DNA of 49,385 nucleotides from Actinomycetes bacterium (GCA_021846515.1 JAJZWU010000014.1:1-49385); one strand, 5' to 3'. Shown: positions 1 to 14,077, counted from the stretch's first letter. A program made the numbers and translations. The notes: generated by a model not told the origin, from the letters alone.

Positions 1-131
1 TGTAGAAATGTCACCACGAGCCATGAATGACTGAGTGGGGAAAGGTCATTACCGCAACTGCCACCGAGAAGGGGAATGGACTGATATTTCATTATCTAAC
101 TGTCCGGCCAGAGGGGAGAAAAGAGTGGTGC

Positions 132-161
132 TTGCATTCACTTACCAATCAATAATATAAT
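132..161 (+). promoter_or_regulatory. Predicted sigma70-type promoter of the surface-protein gene
   Basis: A -35 box TTGCAT (132-137) and a perfect -10 box TATAAT (156-161) are separated by 18 bp. The predicted start near 168 gives a leader of about 125 nt before the ATG at 293. An AAGGGA element at 274-279 is the only Shine-Dalgarno-like sequence and lies rather far from the ATG. The rest of 1-292 holds no gene that I can support. Confidence 0.6.
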
Positions 162-292
162 GCTGTAAGATTGGATTGCAATGGGCAGTGATGCTGGATC
201 GTCTTTAGACACCTTTAATAGCTTAGTGCCTTAAGTGCACTGTATATCGTTAGTGTATTGCAATTTAGAGAATAAGGGAACGGTGAATAAAG

Positions 293-3200
293 ATGAAGAC
301 ATTCAGGCTCATAGGAACTAAGCCAGCTATTCTATCCAGGCATAATCGTCAAAGTCTGGGCAATTACTACAAGAAAAAGAGACACCATATAGGCTCTGCA
401 ATCTCTATTTTGGTAATAGTTATTGGAACCGTAGCAGGAGGATTGGCTTCTCTGGTAATAGCGGCGCATCCGGCCTTTGCTGCGGCTACCTATCTCTATG
501 CATCTCCCAGTGGCACTGCCTCTGGTTTATGTACTACTCAACCCAGTAGCTCGTCTGGGGACTCGGGGGTTTGTTCGTTGCAGAATGCACTGGATGCAGC
601 AGCGTCCAGTACTTATACCTCTAGTGATGCCGTGACCATCTATCTCGAACACACCAACGGCGATACATGTAGTAGTTCATCTGTTTGCACTTTTAAGGAC
701 GATTACACATTGAGTTCTAGCACTAAAGCAAGTAGTATAACCATCGAACCGTCTGGTACTGTGTCTTTGGCTTCTTCCAGCAATGTAGTGCTAAATGGGA
801 ATGCTTTGGGCACTGTCTTTACCAATGATGCTCCATCGGGAACAACGGTTGCACTGGAGGGTATGGAGATTACCAATGGTAGTGCTCCCGGCGGCGACGG
901 CTACGGCGGCGGCGGACTCGACAACTCCAACTCCGGCACCGTGAACGTCACGGACTCAACCATCTCGAACAATATCGCCACCAGCGGTGATAGCGATGGC
1001 GATGGCGACGGCTACGGCGGCGGTATCTACAACAACAGCACCGGCGCTGTAAATGTTACAGACTCGACCATCTCGAACAATAGCGCCAACCACGGAGGCG
1101 GTATCTACAACAAGGGTACTGGCACCGTGACCGTCACAGACTCGACTATAGGTGGTAGTACTGCCACATCGGGCAATACCGCCAGTGGCGGCTCCGGCGG
1201 CGGGATCTACAACGACAGTACCGGCGCCGTGGCCGTGACCGGCTCGACCATCTCGAACAATAGCGCCTACGGCGGCGGCGGGATCAACAACAACAGCACC
1301 GGCATCGTGACCGTCACGGACTCGACCATCTCTGGCAATAGCGTCACCACCGGCGTTGGCGGCGGGATCAACAACAACAACGGCACCGTGACCGTCACGG
1401 ACTCGACTATAGGTGGTAGTACTGCCACATCGGGCAATACCGCCAGCGGCGGCTATGGCGGCGGGATCTACAACTACAGCGGCACCGTGACCGTCAAGGA
1501 CTCGACCATCTCCGGCAATAGTACCACCTATGGTGGAGGGATCGACAACAGCGGCACCATGACCGTCAAGGACTCGACCATCTCCGGCAATAGTACCACC
1601 TATGGTGGAGGGATCGACAACAACGGCACCATGACCGTCACGGACTCAACCATCTCCGGCAATAGTACCACCTATGGTGGAGGGATCGACAACAACACCG
1701 GCAGCATGAATGTCACGGACTCGACCATCTCCGGCAACACCTCTAACAGCTACGGTGGTGGGATCTACAACGACACCTACACCGTAAACGTCACGGACTC
1801 GACCATCTCCGGCAATACTGCTACCTTCGGCGGCGGGATCTACAACTACTCCGGCGCCATTGATGTCACGGACTCAACCATCTCTGGCAATAGTGCCACC
1901 AGTGGCGGCTCCGGCGGCGGGATCTACAACTACTCCAGCACCATTGATGTCACGGACTCAACCATCTCTGGCAATAGTGCCACCGGCGGTGGCGGTGGGA
2001 TCTACAGCTACAGCTCCGTGTACATGGCCGGATCCATCCTTGACAACGCTACGGGCGGCAACTGCTCCGGCTACCTCAGTCGCTTTACAGACGATGGCTA
2101 CAACCTCTCCAGTGATAATACCTGTGGTTTTTCGGAATCTACCAGTCAACCCACTACTACGGACACAACGGTACCCAACCTGGATCTCGGAACATTGGGA
2201 AATAACGGCGGCCCGACTGAAACAGTGGCTGTTACCTCATCTTCTTCTGCGGCTGCAGCTGCCATTACAAATCCAAATGTGACTATTGGCACCACTAGCG
2301 TTGATCTCTGTAGCGGATCATATAATGGAGCCAATCTTAGCCAAGACCAGAGGGGAGTTTCACGCCCGGCTACAAGCTGCAGTGCAGGTGCCTACCAGTA
2401 CATACCGCCACCACCACCACCTGCACCATCTATAACCTCCATATCTCCTACTACGGGTTCCACATCAGGTGGAACTACCGTAACTATAACCGGAGACAAC
2501 CTTTCAGGCGTTGCCTATGTGTTCTTTGGAAGCACAGAAGCTACCTCTTTTACAGTAATCTCATCTACAGAGATACAGGCTACGTCACCGGCAGAGAGTG
2601 CAGGTGCAGTAAATATGACCGTTACATCACCGGGAGGTACCTCACCCGTGACATCGGCAGATGAGTTCACCTATACATCTCCCACGCCTACACTAAAGCC
2701 ACCTACAGTAACTGGAATAAGCCCCACCAGCGGGCCTACCACAGGAGGTACATCTGTAACCATTACAGGCACAGGTTTCACCTCTTCTGCAACAGTTATG
2801 TTTGGTTCTGTTACAGCAACTGCTGTTACAGTTAATTCAGCTACCTCAATCAGTGCGACCTCTCCGGCAGAGTCCGCAGGCACTGTCAATGTAACTGTCA
2901 CTACCCCAAGTGGAACAAGTGCCACCTCTACGGCTGACCAGTTCACCTACGTAGTACCCGTAGCACCCGTTACAGGTGATGCATATACTCCTGTGAACCC
3001 TGCAAGGCTCGCAGACACCAGGTGCTCGGCTACACCTACTCCAAGTTACTGTGCATCCGAGAATCTGCCAACTCAGAACTCCAAACTAACCCCTCTTTCC
3101 GGTGAAGCTACCGAGAACATTACCGTGACAGGATTAGATGGTATCCCAATCAGTGCAACAGCCGTTGTTGTCAACGTAACAGCCGTGAACATGACAAGTG

Positions 3201-4258
3201 CAGGCTACCTGAGCATCTACCCGGAAGGATCCACCCTGCCGGTTGTATCCAGCCTGAACTGGACATCTACATCAGGTATTGTTACAAACCTGGTAACAGT
3301 ACCTGTGAATAATGGCCAGATTGCAGTGATGAACGGCGCCGGCAGTACTGTAAATGTCATCGTTGACATAGAGGGTTACTATGCTCCGCCAGGAAGTACA
3401 CCGGCAGGTCTCTACAACTTTGTCACACCTACACGTGTTGCAGATACGAGATGCTCCGAATCTCCGTTGCCAACAAATATAGCAAGTTCCTACTGTGCAT
3501 CTCTTCCCTCTGTAAACTCCAATGCAACTACACTTGGAGCCGGACAGACAGAAAACATAGCTGTAACAGGTATTGATGGTATTCCAACAAGTGGAGTATC
3601 TGCTGTAGTTTTGAACCTTACTGCCATAGGCCCAACTGCCGGTGGCTACCTGGCTGCATTCCCGGCAGGTTCTACCAAAGCTCTTGTCTCCACAGTGAAC
3701 TTCAACAAAAATGAGACTGTACCAAACAGTGCGATAGTAAAGGTCGGTACCAATGGTGAGATAAGTATCTACAATAACTCCGGTAATACAAACTTTACTG
3801 TAGATGTCTCCGGTTACTACACAGATGGCTCAAGCTCATCTCAAACAGGGTCATTGTTTAACCCTGTGACACCGGCAAGGATATTAGATACCAGATGCAG
3901 CCAGTCGCCACAGCCAAGTTCTTGCGTGAGCGAAAATCTGCCGACAGCCAATGCCAATCTCTCTGCAATCCAAGCAGGAAAGTCCATTACCGTACAGGTT
4001 ACAGGAGAGGCCGATATCCCATCTGATACAACCGCAGTTGTTGGCAACCTAACTGCAACCGGTAGTGCAGGTAGTGGTTATCTCACTGTGTATCTGGGAA
4101 GTACTGCACCCACTACATCAGATGTGAACTTCACGACTTCCACAACTGATGCAAATATGGTCATCTCCCAGCTAAACTCCTCCGGTCAGATGAACATATC
4201 AGCCAGTGCAACAGCAAATGCACTGTTTGATGTATACGGCTGGTTCACGGCCGTCACA

Positions 4259-4264
<6 letters not shown>
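293..4264 (+). CDS. Large secreted surface protein: beta-helix repeats, two IPT/TIG domains, three DTR modules
   Basis: This 1323-residue protein is predicted to be exported and to act at or outside the cell surface. A basic N-terminus (about 34 residues) precedes a hydrophobic segment (about 35-60) and a likely signal-peptidase site after AHPAFA. Residues about 197-580 hold 13 units of roughly 24-26 residues built on VTDSTISGNS...GGGIYN, typical of right-handed parallel beta-helix proteins. Two IPT/TIG immunoglobulin-like domains follow (about 712-800 and 803-888), each beginning with a TSISPTTGS-like motif. Three modules of about 140 residues (from about 895, 1039 and 1186) each open with PxRxxDTRCS and close with a VDxxGYY/YGWF-like strand. 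No LPXTG motif or C-terminal membrane anchor is visible. The ligand is unknown; adhesion or polysaccharide binding is a guess. The gene stands alone and its end overlaps the convergent thiD end by 6 bp. Confidence 0.9.
890..2025 (+). repeat. Tandem coding repeats of the beta-helix region
   Basis: Thirteen units recur with a period of about 72-78 bp. Three copies beginning at 1499, 1571 and 1643 are exactly 72 bp apart and almost identical; the next begins at 1718 (75 bp). A longer block at about 1140-1215 is repeated nearly perfectly at about 1400-1475. The block is visibly richer in GGC, ACC and AAC codons than the gene's two ends. Confidence 0.9.
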
Positions 4265-6085
<1,821 letters not shown>

Positions 6086-6089
<4 letters not shown>

Positions 6090-7411
6090 GCACTTTTCTC
6101 CAGGCGCATAGGACTGAACGGTATTACCTCTTTTGGCAGTTGCCCTTCATCGGATTGCACGAGTGCGCTTACCGCCATAGCTGTAATTGGGGTAAGCAAT
6201 ATGCCGTTTCTATAGTGTCCGGCAGCTACTATCAGCCCATTATCATCTCCCACACTTCCGATTATAGGGCCGTTGTCTGGCGTAGCCGGTCTGAGGCCGG
6301 CAATGGTCTCCTGGAACGATAGTTCGGTTACGATGGGCAGCAACGCTCTGGCATCTCTCAACAATTCGAAGACCGCACCGGATCGTACTGCCGTATCAAA
6401 GCCCTTTTCCTCCATGGTGGCGCCAATTACCAGCGTCCCGTCAGCTCTTGGTACCATATATATCGACCGGCCGTTGGTTATGCCCCTTATGGTATGTGCG
6501 GGCAACAACGAGGGATCAGGTGCTGCAACCCTGACTATCTCACCCTTTACCGGCCTTACTGCCGAAGTAATGGATCGCGGGATGCCCTTTAGTTGGGATG
6601 TCCATGGCCCGGTGCATACAATGACCCTGCCAGCATGCAATTCGTCGCCAGACTCAAGGGTTACGTCAAAGCCATTTTCAGAATTGCCCCCAGAGCTCTT
6701 TTTGGATGCCGCATTGATAGATGTTGCCCTGGTTGCCAGGAATGAGTAGTTTCTATCTGTTGCCAGCTTCATCAGTGCCTTTATTACCAGGCGTGGATCC
6801 ACCTGGTAATCATCTACCGCGAGCATCGCTCCCCGTACAGATGGTGCAAGTTGAGGAACCAGCTCTCTTGCTTCAGCTGCGCTCAACCACTCGACATTCA
6901 ATTTGAGGCCACGCTGGTAATCGTAGAGTTCTTTTATGTAAGACCTGTCATCATTGTCACCGGCGACCACCAGGGTGCCTACCTGCCTGTAGCCAATGTC
7001 GATCCCGCTTTTTTCGCTCAGTTCCCCGGCAAATGATTTCCACAGCTTTGCTGATGCCATATTGAGATTAAGGTTCATATCTTCGCCGTAGTATGCTTCA
7101 GTGACCGCGGCAAGCATTCCTGCGGCAACCCAGGTGGTACCCTTACCGGGGGATGGATCGACTATTGCCACTCTATTGTAGATGCTCGGGATAGTGTGGG
7201 CGACACTGAGCCCTATTATCCCTCCTCCAATTATTACTATGTCGTAGTTGCTGCTATCTACTGTTGTAATTTCTCTTGTGATTCCTTCTGCTATAATAAT
7301 ATTTAGTATAGTACTGTTTGTAACGATACCGAATTTCCTCAATGGTGTGCGGGGATTATGTATCGTAGCAGACAGGGATACTTTCCCTGGTATACAAAAC
7401 TGATGGGCCAA
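6086..7411 (-). CDS. thiO: Glycine oxidase ThiO (FAD-dependent)
   Basis: ThiO oxidises glycine to iminoglycine (dehydroglycine) for ThiG. An N-terminal dinucleotide fold with IIGGGIIG is followed by a DAO-type oxidase domain and the C-terminal GHYRNGILLTP motif typical of ThiO. The frame is open from a TTG at 7411, but family homology starts only about 50 residues later. No ATG or GTG lies between; a second TTG (7342) has no ribosome site. A natural-looking start would be the ATT at 7268-7270, which would give TTVDSSNYDIVIIGGG after the initiator, with AGAAGGA 12 nt upstream. The catalytic core is sure; the first 47 residues probably are not translated. It heads the thi operon, divergent from gltB. 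Confidence 0.9.
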
Positions 7412-7488
7412 TGTCGTCCCTTAACGTTAAACCTGTAAGGTATTAGTTGGTAAAGGAATGGTTGTTGGATGACGATTGGAACGTTAGA

Positions 7489-10400
7489 ATGAAGGCTTTT
7501 GGCACGGGCGAAAGCGGCTATGTGTCTGGAGAGGGCACAGGTCGGGGTGCTGTTGGCCTGTATGATCCTGCATTCGAACATGATTCGTGTGGAATAGCTC
7601 TGGTAGTCGACATCCACGGGAATAGGAGCCATGGCATAGTCGAAGATGGCTTAACCGCTCTCCAGAACCTGGCACATCGCGGTGCGACTGGAGCTGAAGA
7701 GGAGACCGGCGACGGCGCCGGGATACTGCTTCAGATCCCCCATGACTTTCTCAGCTCGCAGGTGGAACTGGGCATAGGGGGGTTGGAAGAAGGCGCCTAT
7801 GCATGTGGGATCGTGAACATGCCCAGAGACGATTATTTGGTGCGGAAGTCGATGAGGCGTATAGAGGAGTTGGCTGCAGAGGAGTCACTCAGGGTTCTTG
7901 GTTGGCGGCAGGTTCCGGTGGACGATACATCTATAGGCGCTACCGCTGCCGAGTCTATGTGCTCATTCTGGCAGCTGGCAGTGACCCCGGCTTATCCTAT
8001 TGGCCATTGTGGTGAAGTCGGTATGTATGAGGCCAGAGAGGATGATGGACTTGAGGCTGGTATGCAGCGTGAGGCCAGGGGAGGCGACAGCTCTGAGGCT
8101 GGTCAATACTCCGGACAGGATGGCAGGCTGGCTATCGACAGGATGGCGTTCTGCCTCAGAAAGCGGGTGGAGCATGAGTTGGATGATATCTACATAGCTT
8201 CATTATCATCCAGGACGATTGTGTATAAGGGCATGCTCACCTCCCACCAGCTCGCATCGTTTTATCCAGATCTCTCGGAACCTTCATTTAAATCGGCTAT
8301 TGCTATGGTCCATTCCAGGTTCTCTACCAATACTTTCCCATCATGGCCACTCGCGCACCCATATAGATATATTGCCCACAATGGCGAGATAAACACCCTA
8401 ATAAGCAACCGTAATTGGATGCGTGCAAGAGAAGCGCTACTTGAGTCGGAGCTTATAAAGGGAGATATAACCAGGCTATTTCCAATATGTACTCCCGGTG
8501 CATCCGATTCAGCTTCTTTTGACGAAGTAATAGAACTGCTGCACCTTGGTGGCAGGTCATTGCCTCATGCAGTTATGATGATGATACCTGAAGCATGGGA
8601 GAAAAACTCCGATATGCCTCCACGGATGAGGGATTTTTATACATATCATGCATCCATTATGGAGCCATGGGACGGCCCTGCAGCGATGATATTTACTGAC
8701 GGCACCCTTGCCGGGGGAGTGCTGGATAGAAACGGCTTCAGGCCGTCACGCTGGCTTCTTACCGCAGATGGGAAGCTGGTACTTGGATCCGAGACGGGGT
8801 TATTGGATATAGATCCTGCTGACATAATCAGAAAGGGACGGCTACAGCCAGGAAGGATGTTCCTTGTGGATACAGCGCAGGGGCGCATCATAGAAGATGC
8901 GGAGATCAAGAATGCACTTGCGTCTGAACATCCCTATGGTCAATGGTTGGAGGAGCAACAGGTGCATCTAAGCGACTTGCCATATCGGAAGATGCTGACT
9001 CCCCAACACTCCTCGGTTGTCACCCATCAGCGACTCTTTGGATATACCAATGAGGATCTGAGGGTCATTGTTGCCCCTATGGTGTCGGGAGGTCAGGAAG
9101 CAATCGGCTCTATGGGAAACGATGCTGCTATTGCGGTGTTGTCGACGCGCCCCAGGCTACTTTATGATTACTTTACCCAGCTTTTTGCGCAGGTTACCAA
9201 CCCCCCGTTGGATGCCATTAGAGAAGAGCTTGTTACCGCCACAAGGACGAACGTAGGATCCGAGGGCAATTTACTTGATCCACAACCGTCTTCGTGCAAA
9301 CAGATCATCCTTGAATCTCCAATAATAGACAACCAGGATCTTGCCAAATTGATGTACGTCAATGAGCATGGTGAGACTCCGGGATTTAAGGCATTTACCG
9401 TCGACGGGCTATTTGATGCTTTGGGTGGGGTGGATGCCCTTAAAGATGCTATCGAATCGGTGCGTTCTCGAGTAAGCGATGCTATTGTAGGCGGGGCAAA
9501 TATCATAATACTTTCAGATCGCAACGCCAGTGCAGAGTTGGCTCCTATTCCAATGCTATTGCTGGTATCTGCGGTACATGAGCACCTGATAAGAGAGCGC
9601 ACCAGAACCAAAGTTGGCTTGATTGCTGAAAGTGGTGAGGCCAGAGAGGTGCACCATATGGCTCTCCTCGTGGCCTATGGAGCCTCAGCTATCAATCCCT
9701 ACCTGGCTTTTGAAACGATAGATGATATGGTCGCCGGCGGACTGCTCGAGGATGTACCTGCATTAAAAGCTCGCAAGAACTACGTAAAGGCTTGCGTCAA
9801 AGGGATAGTAAAGGTGATGTCGAAGATGGGAATATCGACGGTTGCATCTTATACCGGTTCACAGGTCTTTGAAGCTGTCGGCCTGGACAAAGATTTTGTC
9901 GACGAATACTTCAGCGGTACGACCAGCCGGATAGGTGGCGCGGGACTGGAGGTTATCGTCGGAGAGGTATTGGCACGCCACCGTCGTGCATTCAGCCCAT
10001 TGCAGTCAGCCCGTGCTCATCGTGAGCTGGAAACGGGTGGAGAGTACCAGTGGCGGCGTGAGGGGGAGGCACACCTGCTTACCCCAAAGGCGGTCTTCAA
10101 GGTTCAACAGGCTGTCAGAAACCGGGATTACTCGCTGTTCAAGGAATATACAAACCTGATAGATCAGCAATCCGAGTATCTCTGCACCCTGAGAGGGTTA
10201 ATCAGGTTTAAGAAGGGAGTACATCCGCCTATTCCGTTGAGTGAGGTAGAACCGGTATCCAGTATCGTAAAGCGTTTCTCGACCGGTGCGATGTCGTACG
10301 GATCGATATCGAAGGAGGCTCATGAAGCACTTGCCGTTGCAATGAACCGTCTGGGTGGGAGGTCAAATACAGGTGAGGGCGGAGAAGATGCGGATAGATT

Positions 10401-12420
10401 CTTTGCCGATCCGAACGGAGATTCCAGGCGCAGTGCCATCAAGCAGGTTGCTTCGGGGCGTTTCGGCGTAACCATAGATTATCTGGTCAATTCGGACGAT
10501 ATACAGATAAAAATATCTCAGGGAGCCAAGCCGGGAGAGGGTGGTCAGTTGCCACCTCATAAGGTATACCCGTGGATAGCGCGTACCAGGTACTCCACTC
10601 CGGGAGTAGGGCTTATATCCCCACCGCCACACCATGACATCTATTCGATAGAGGACATTGCTCAGCTCATACACGATCTCAAGTGTTCCAATCCCAATGC
10701 CCGTATACATGTCAAGCTCGTTGCCGAGGTGGGTGTTGGGACGGTTGCAGCGGGAGTAGCCAAGGCAAAATCAGATGTAGTGCTCATATCCGGTCATGAT
10801 GGTGGTACGGGTGCGGCTCCGCTTACCTCCATCAAGCATGCAGGCATACCCTGGGAGATAGGGCTCGCTGAGACCAACCAGGTTCTGCTAGCGAATGGAC
10901 TGCGTGATCGCATCGTCGTACAGGTAGACGGCCAATTAAAGACTGGCCGTGATGTCATGATAGGAGCGTTGCTAGGTGCTGAAGAGTTTGGTTTTGCGAC
11001 TATGGCTCTGGTTGCACTTGGTTGCGTCATGATGAGAGTATGTCATCTCGACACCTGTCCGGTAGGGATAGCCACCCAAAATCCTGTATTGCGTAATCGT
11101 TTCACCGGAAAGCCGGATTACGTAGAGGCGTTCTTGGAGATGATTGCCGAGGAGGTACGGGAGTATTTGGCCGAGTTGGGATTGAGATCACTGGAAGATG
11201 CTATCGGCAGGGTAGATCTACTCGATGTAGAGAAGGCTACCGGCCATTGGAAGGCAGGTGGCCTCGATATATCTTCGGTACTTGCCATTCCTGCCAATAA
11301 CTATGGAACCGAGCGCTTTCAGTGTGTTGCTCAGAACCACGGGATCGACTCGCAATTGGACTGGGAGTTTATTGATGAGTGCATGGCAGGTATCGAACGT
11401 GGGCATCCGATAACGGTCGAACTCCCTATCAGGAATGTTCACAGGACTGTGGGAACGCTGCTTAGCCATACTATTGTTTCACGCTTTTATGCAGGAGCCG
11501 ACGAGGATACAGGGCGTGCTGGCGCTAGTGCTGGCGGTAGTGGCTTGGGTAGTGGCTTGGGTAGTGGTGGTGGTTTTGATGGCTTGGGCGGTAGTGCCGG
11601 TAACGTGGGAAGCGTAGACAGTGCTGGCAATTCAAGGAGCCAGCTGCCTGATGATTTTATTACGATAAAGTTTAATGGTTCTGCCGGCCAGAGCTTTGGA
11701 GCCTTTCTGGTAAAAGGGGTGACTTTACAATTGGTAGGTGATGCCAACGATTACCTGGGTAAGGGACTTTCAGGCGGAAGGATTGTTGTAGTACCACCAC
11801 CGCAGTCGGTCTTTGCAGCTGAAGATCAGATTATTGCAGGAAACGTAATACTCTATGGAGCCACCGGTGGTGAATTATTCTTGAGAGGACAGGTCGGTGA
11901 GAGGTTCTGCGTAAGGAATTCCGGTGCTATCGCTGTCGCAGAAGGTATAGGTGACCACGGTTGCGAGTACATGACTGGCGGCATCGCTGTCGTATTGGGG
12001 CAGATAGGGAGGAACTTTGCTGCCGGCATGTCGGGTGGAGTTGCTTATCTTTATGCCAGAGACAGGGGAGAGGTGCTTCGGAGTGGCAACAGTACTGCGG
12101 CTATGCAGGAAGCTGCCGGGTACGATATAGTTCAGGACGAAGCCATCCAACGCCATATTGCCAAGCGCATCAATACAGAGATGGTAGATATTATTTCACT
12201 TGATCATGATGACATGGAACTGCTGAGGGGATTGCTGGTCAGGTACCATCAGGAGACCGGTTCAACAGTTGCTGCGAAGTTGCTCGACGATTTCGATGTG
12301 GAATCGAAGTTGTTTTTGAAGGTAATGCCACGGGAGTATGCGAAGATCATAGAGATTACAAAGTTGGCTGAGGCAGAAGGCCGCTCGGTCGATGATGCGG
12401 TGATGGAGGAGATACGATAA
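7489..12420 (+). CDS. gltB: Glutamate synthase large (alpha) subunit
   Basis: GltB transfers the amide of glutamine to 2-oxoglutarate using electrons from GltD. From the ATG at 7489 it is 1643 residues, roughly 100 longer than usual. Cys34 in EHDSCG is the expected N-terminal nucleophile after propeptide cleavage. The class II amidotransferase domain, central domain, FMN-binding synthase domain ([18 protein letters not shown] region), 3Fe-4S cysteines ([12 protein letters not shown], about residue 1180) and C-terminal GXGXG beta-helix are all present. Two low-complexity insertions account for the extra length: about 176-214 in the amidotransferase domain and a Gly/Ser-rich stretch at about 1338-1385 before the GXGXG domain. 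The start is uncertain: TTG codons at 7462/7465 follow an AAAGGA at 7452. gltD follows after 20 nt. Confidence 0.96.
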   Translation: MKAFGTGESGYVSGEGTGRGAVGLYDPAFEHDSCGIALVVDIHGNRSHGIVEDGLTALQNLAHRGATGAEEETGDGAGILLQIPHDFLSSQVELGIGGLEEGAYACGIVNMPRDDYLVRKSMRRIEELAAEESLRVLGWRQVPVDDTSIGATAAESMCSFWQLAVTPAYPIGHCGEVGMYEAREDDGLEAGMQREARGGDSSEAGQYSGQDGRLAIDRMAFCLRKRVEHELDDIYIASLSSRTIVYKGMLTSHQLASFYPDLSEPSFKSAIAMVHSRFSTNTFPSWPLAHPYRYIAHNGEINTLISNRNWMRAREALLESELIKGDITRLFPICTPGASDSASFDEVIELLHLGGRSLPHAVMMMIPEAWEKNSDMPPRMRDFYTYHASIMEPWDGPAAMIFTDGTLAGGVLDRNGFRPSRWLLTADGKLVLGSETGLLDIDPADIIRKGRLQPGRMFLVDTAQGRIIEDAEIKNALASEHPYGQWLEEQQVHLSDLPYRKMLTPQHSSVVTHQRLFGYTNEDLRVIVAPMVSGGQEAIGSMGNDAAIAVLSTRPRLLYDYFTQLFAQVTNPPLDAIREELVTATRTNVGSEGNLLDPQPSSCKQIILESPIIDNQDLAKLMYVNEHGETPGFKAFTVDGLFDALGGVDALKDAIESVRSRVSDAIVGGANIIILSDRNASAELAPIPMLLLVSAVHEHLIRERTRTKVGLIAESGEAREVHHMALLVAYGASAINPYLAFETIDDMVAGGLLEDVPALKARKNYVKACVKGIVKVMSKMGISTVASYTGSQVFEAVGLDKDFVDEYFSGTTSRIGGAGLEVIVGEVLARHRRAFSPLQSARAHRELETGGEYQWRREGEAHLLTPKAVFKVQQAVRNRDYSLFKEYTNLIDQQSEYLCTLRGLIRFKKGVHPPIPLSEVEPVSSIVKRFSTGAMSYGSISKEAHEALAVAMNRLGGRSNTGEGGEDADRFFADPNGDSRRSAIKQVASGRFGVTIDYLVNSDDIQIKISQGAKPGEGGQLPPHKVYPWIARTRYSTPGVGLISPPPHHDIYSIEDIAQLIHDLKCSNPNARIHVKLVAEVGVGTVAAGVAKAKSDVVLISGHDGGTGAAPLTSIKHAGIPWEIGLAETNQVLLANGLRDRIVVQVDGQLKTGRDVMIGALLGAEEFGFATMALVALGCVMMRVCHLDTCPVGIATQNPVLRNRFTGKPDYVEAFLEMIAEEVREYLAELGLRSLEDAIGRVDLLDVEKATGHWKAGGLDISSVLAIPANNYGTERFQCVAQNHGIDSQLDWEFIDECMAGIERGHPITVELPIRNVHRTVGTLLSHTIVSRFYAGADEDTGRAGASAGGSGLGSGLGSGGGFDGLGGSAGNVGSVDSAGNSRSQLPDDFITIKFNGSAGQSFGAFLVKGVTLQLVGDANDYLGKGLSGGRIVVVPPPQSVFAAEDQIIAGNVILYGATGGELFLRGQVGERFCVRNSGAIAVAEGIGDHGCEYMTGGIAVVLGQIGRNFAAGMSGGVAYLYARDRGEVLRSGNSTAAMQEAAGYDIVQDEAIQRHIAKRINTEMVDIISLDHDDMELLRGLLVRYHQETGSTVAAKLLDDFDVESKLFLKVMPREYAKIIEITKLAEAEGRSVDDAVMEEIR

Positions 12421-12440
12421 TGGAACAGACAAGCTAAGCC

Positions 12441-13961
12441 ATGGGTAAGGTAACTGGATTTCTCGAATATACAAGGCAGTTGCCTGCCAGAAGGCCGGCA
12501 GAGAAGAGAGTACATGACTGGAATGAGGTATACGAGCCTTTTCCTGAAAATAGGGCCAGAATCCAAGCAGCCAGGTGCATGGACTGCGGTATTCCGTTTT
12601 GCCATCTTGGATGCCCTCTGGGTAACCTGATCCCAGAGTGGAATGATCTTGTTTATAGGGGACATTGGCGAGAAGCTTCAGATCGGCTTCATGCTACAAA
12701 CAACTTTCCGGAGTTCACCGGCAGGCTCTGTCCTGCACCTTGCGAGGCAGCCTGTGTGCTCGGTATAGCCGATGATCCAGTTACGATTGAACGCATGGAA
12801 TACGAGATAGTAGAGACTGCATGGTCAAATGGTTGGGTTACTACTATACCTCCCGAGATTGAATCAGGAAAGTCTGTGGCTATCGTAGGATCAGGTCCGG
12901 CCGGGCTGGCATGTGCCCAGCAACTGAGACGGGCAGGACATCGGGTAACCGTGTACGAGAGGGATAGCAGACCCGGCGGTCTATTGCGTTATGGTATCCC
13001 GGAGTTCAAGATGGAGAAGCGGGTAGTGGACAGGCGCCTGGAACAGCTTAGCGACGAAGGTATTGAGTTTGTCTGCGATACATATGTAGGCATAGACAGC
13101 TATACGTCGGACGGCGCCTATTACGGTTGGGATGCTACAAAGAAAAACCGCATTTCTGCAAGAGAACTGCTTAACAACTACGATGCTATTGTACTCGCAA
13201 TAGGAACTGGTCTCTCCAGGGATCTCGCTATCCCAGGACGAGACCTCGGTGGCATTCACTACGCGCTTGAGTATTTGAGGCCGTCGAACCTTTTACGCGA
13301 GGGTACAAGATGTGAAACATTCATATCTGCCGAAGGCCGAGATGTAGTGATACTTGGTGGTGGTGATACCGGCGCTGATTGTCTGGGTACAGTCCATCGC
13401 CAGGGCGCAAGGTCGGTACTCCAGCTGGAGATACTACCCAAGCCGCCACTGGATAGGCCGCTTGATCAACCATGGCCTACCTACCCAATGATCTTTCGTA
13501 CCACATCGGCCCATGAAGAGGGAGGTGAGCGTTATTACTCCCTGAATACGAAAGAGTTCATAGGTGATGCCGCTGGCAACTTGAGTGGGATATTGGTAGA
13601 GGAGGTATCCATGGACTACCAGGATGGCCGTCCGGTATTCTACAGCATTGAAGGCACCATGCGAGTAATAGAGTGTAATTTGGCGTTACTGGCACTGGGA
13701 TTTACCGGCCCTGAGCAGGCCGGTGCAGCCTCCGAGTTGGGGCTTGAGTTCAATTCCAGGGGCAACATTATTGTAGATAGCAATTGGATGGCCACCACTG
13801 AAAGGGTGTTTTCGTGCGGGGACGCAGCCAGAGGCCAATCGTTGATCGTGTGGGCGATAGCAGAAGGAAGGTCGGCAGCTCAATCTGTCGATGCTTTTTT
13901 GACGGGCCACCCTAGCATGTTACCTGCTCCGGTCAGACCGGGTGATCTGGCCATACGATAA
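12441..13961 (+). CDS. gltD: Glutamate synthase small (beta) subunit
   Basis: GltD oxidises NADPH at its FAD and passes electrons through iron-sulfur clusters to GltB. The 506-residue protein has the N-terminal cluster cysteines C46, C49, C54 and C58 (CMDCGIPFC...C) and C97, C101 and C105 (CPAPCEAAC). An FAD-binding GSGPAGLA motif lies near residue 150 and the NADPH-binding GGGDTGAD near 310. The C-terminal RGQSLIVWAIAEGR signature is intact. Spacing of 20 nt from gltB indicates one operon, although no strong ribosome site precedes the ATG. Confidence 0.97.
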   Translation: MGKVTGFLEYTRQLPARRPAEKRVHDWNEVYEPFPENRARIQAARCMDCGIPFCHLGCPLGNLIPEWNDLVYRGHWREASDRLHATNNFPEFTGRLCPAPCEAACVLGIADDPVTIERMEYEIVETAWSNGWVTTIPPEIESGKSVAIVGSGPAGLACAQQLRRAGHRVTVYERDSRPGGLLRYGIPEFKMEKRVVDRRLEQLSDEGIEFVCDTYVGIDSYTSDGAYYGWDATKKNRISARELLNNYDAIVLAIGTGLSRDLAIPGRDLGGIHYALEYLRPSNLLREGTRCETFISAEGRDVVILGGGDTGADCLGTVHRQGARSVLQLEILPKPPLDRPLDQPWPTYPMIFRTTSAHEEGGERYYSLNTKEFIGDAAGNLSGILVEEVSMDYQDGRPVFYSIEGTMRVIECNLALLALGFTGPEQAGAASELGLEFNSRGNIIVDSNWMATTERVFSCGDAARGQSLIVWAIAEGRSAAQSVDAFLTGHPSMLPAPVRPGDLAIR

Positions 13962-13988
13962 TGTCCTTTTTGCTTGCCTCCCAAGATT

Positions 13989-14061
13989 ATTGCGTCATGG
14001 CGAAGCGTTCTACTTCTACTTCGGCCTTTAGTGTATAAAAGCGAGAGGGTCATGACGCAAT
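13989..14061. repeat. Inverted repeat downstream of gltD
   Basis: A perfect 11-bp inverted repeat, ATTGCGTCATG (13989-13999) and CATGACGCAAT (14051-14061), brackets 51 bp. The interior has a smaller CGAAG...CTTCG pair (14001-14005 / 14018-14022). It lies between the convergent ends of gltD and the small minus-strand gene. No T-run follows either side, so a classical terminator is doubtful. Confidence 0.6.
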
Positions 14062-14077
14062 CGGCTTTTACCGGCGT

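Noticed and set aside
890-2025. CRISPR-like regular repeats
   Set aside because: The repeats are contiguous, in frame and encode GGGIYN/VTDSTIS units of one protein; there are no unique spacers and no cas genes.
1958-2334. Antisense and alternative-frame ORFs inside the surface-protein gene (1860-2334, 2671-2946, 3841-4047)
   Set aside because: They come from the skewed repeat codons, have no recognisable domains and conflict with the clearly coding plus-strand frame.
7412-7488. TPP riboswitch for the thi operon
   Set aside because: The conserved CTGAGA and ACCTGA-type elements were not found upstream of thiO on the minus strand.
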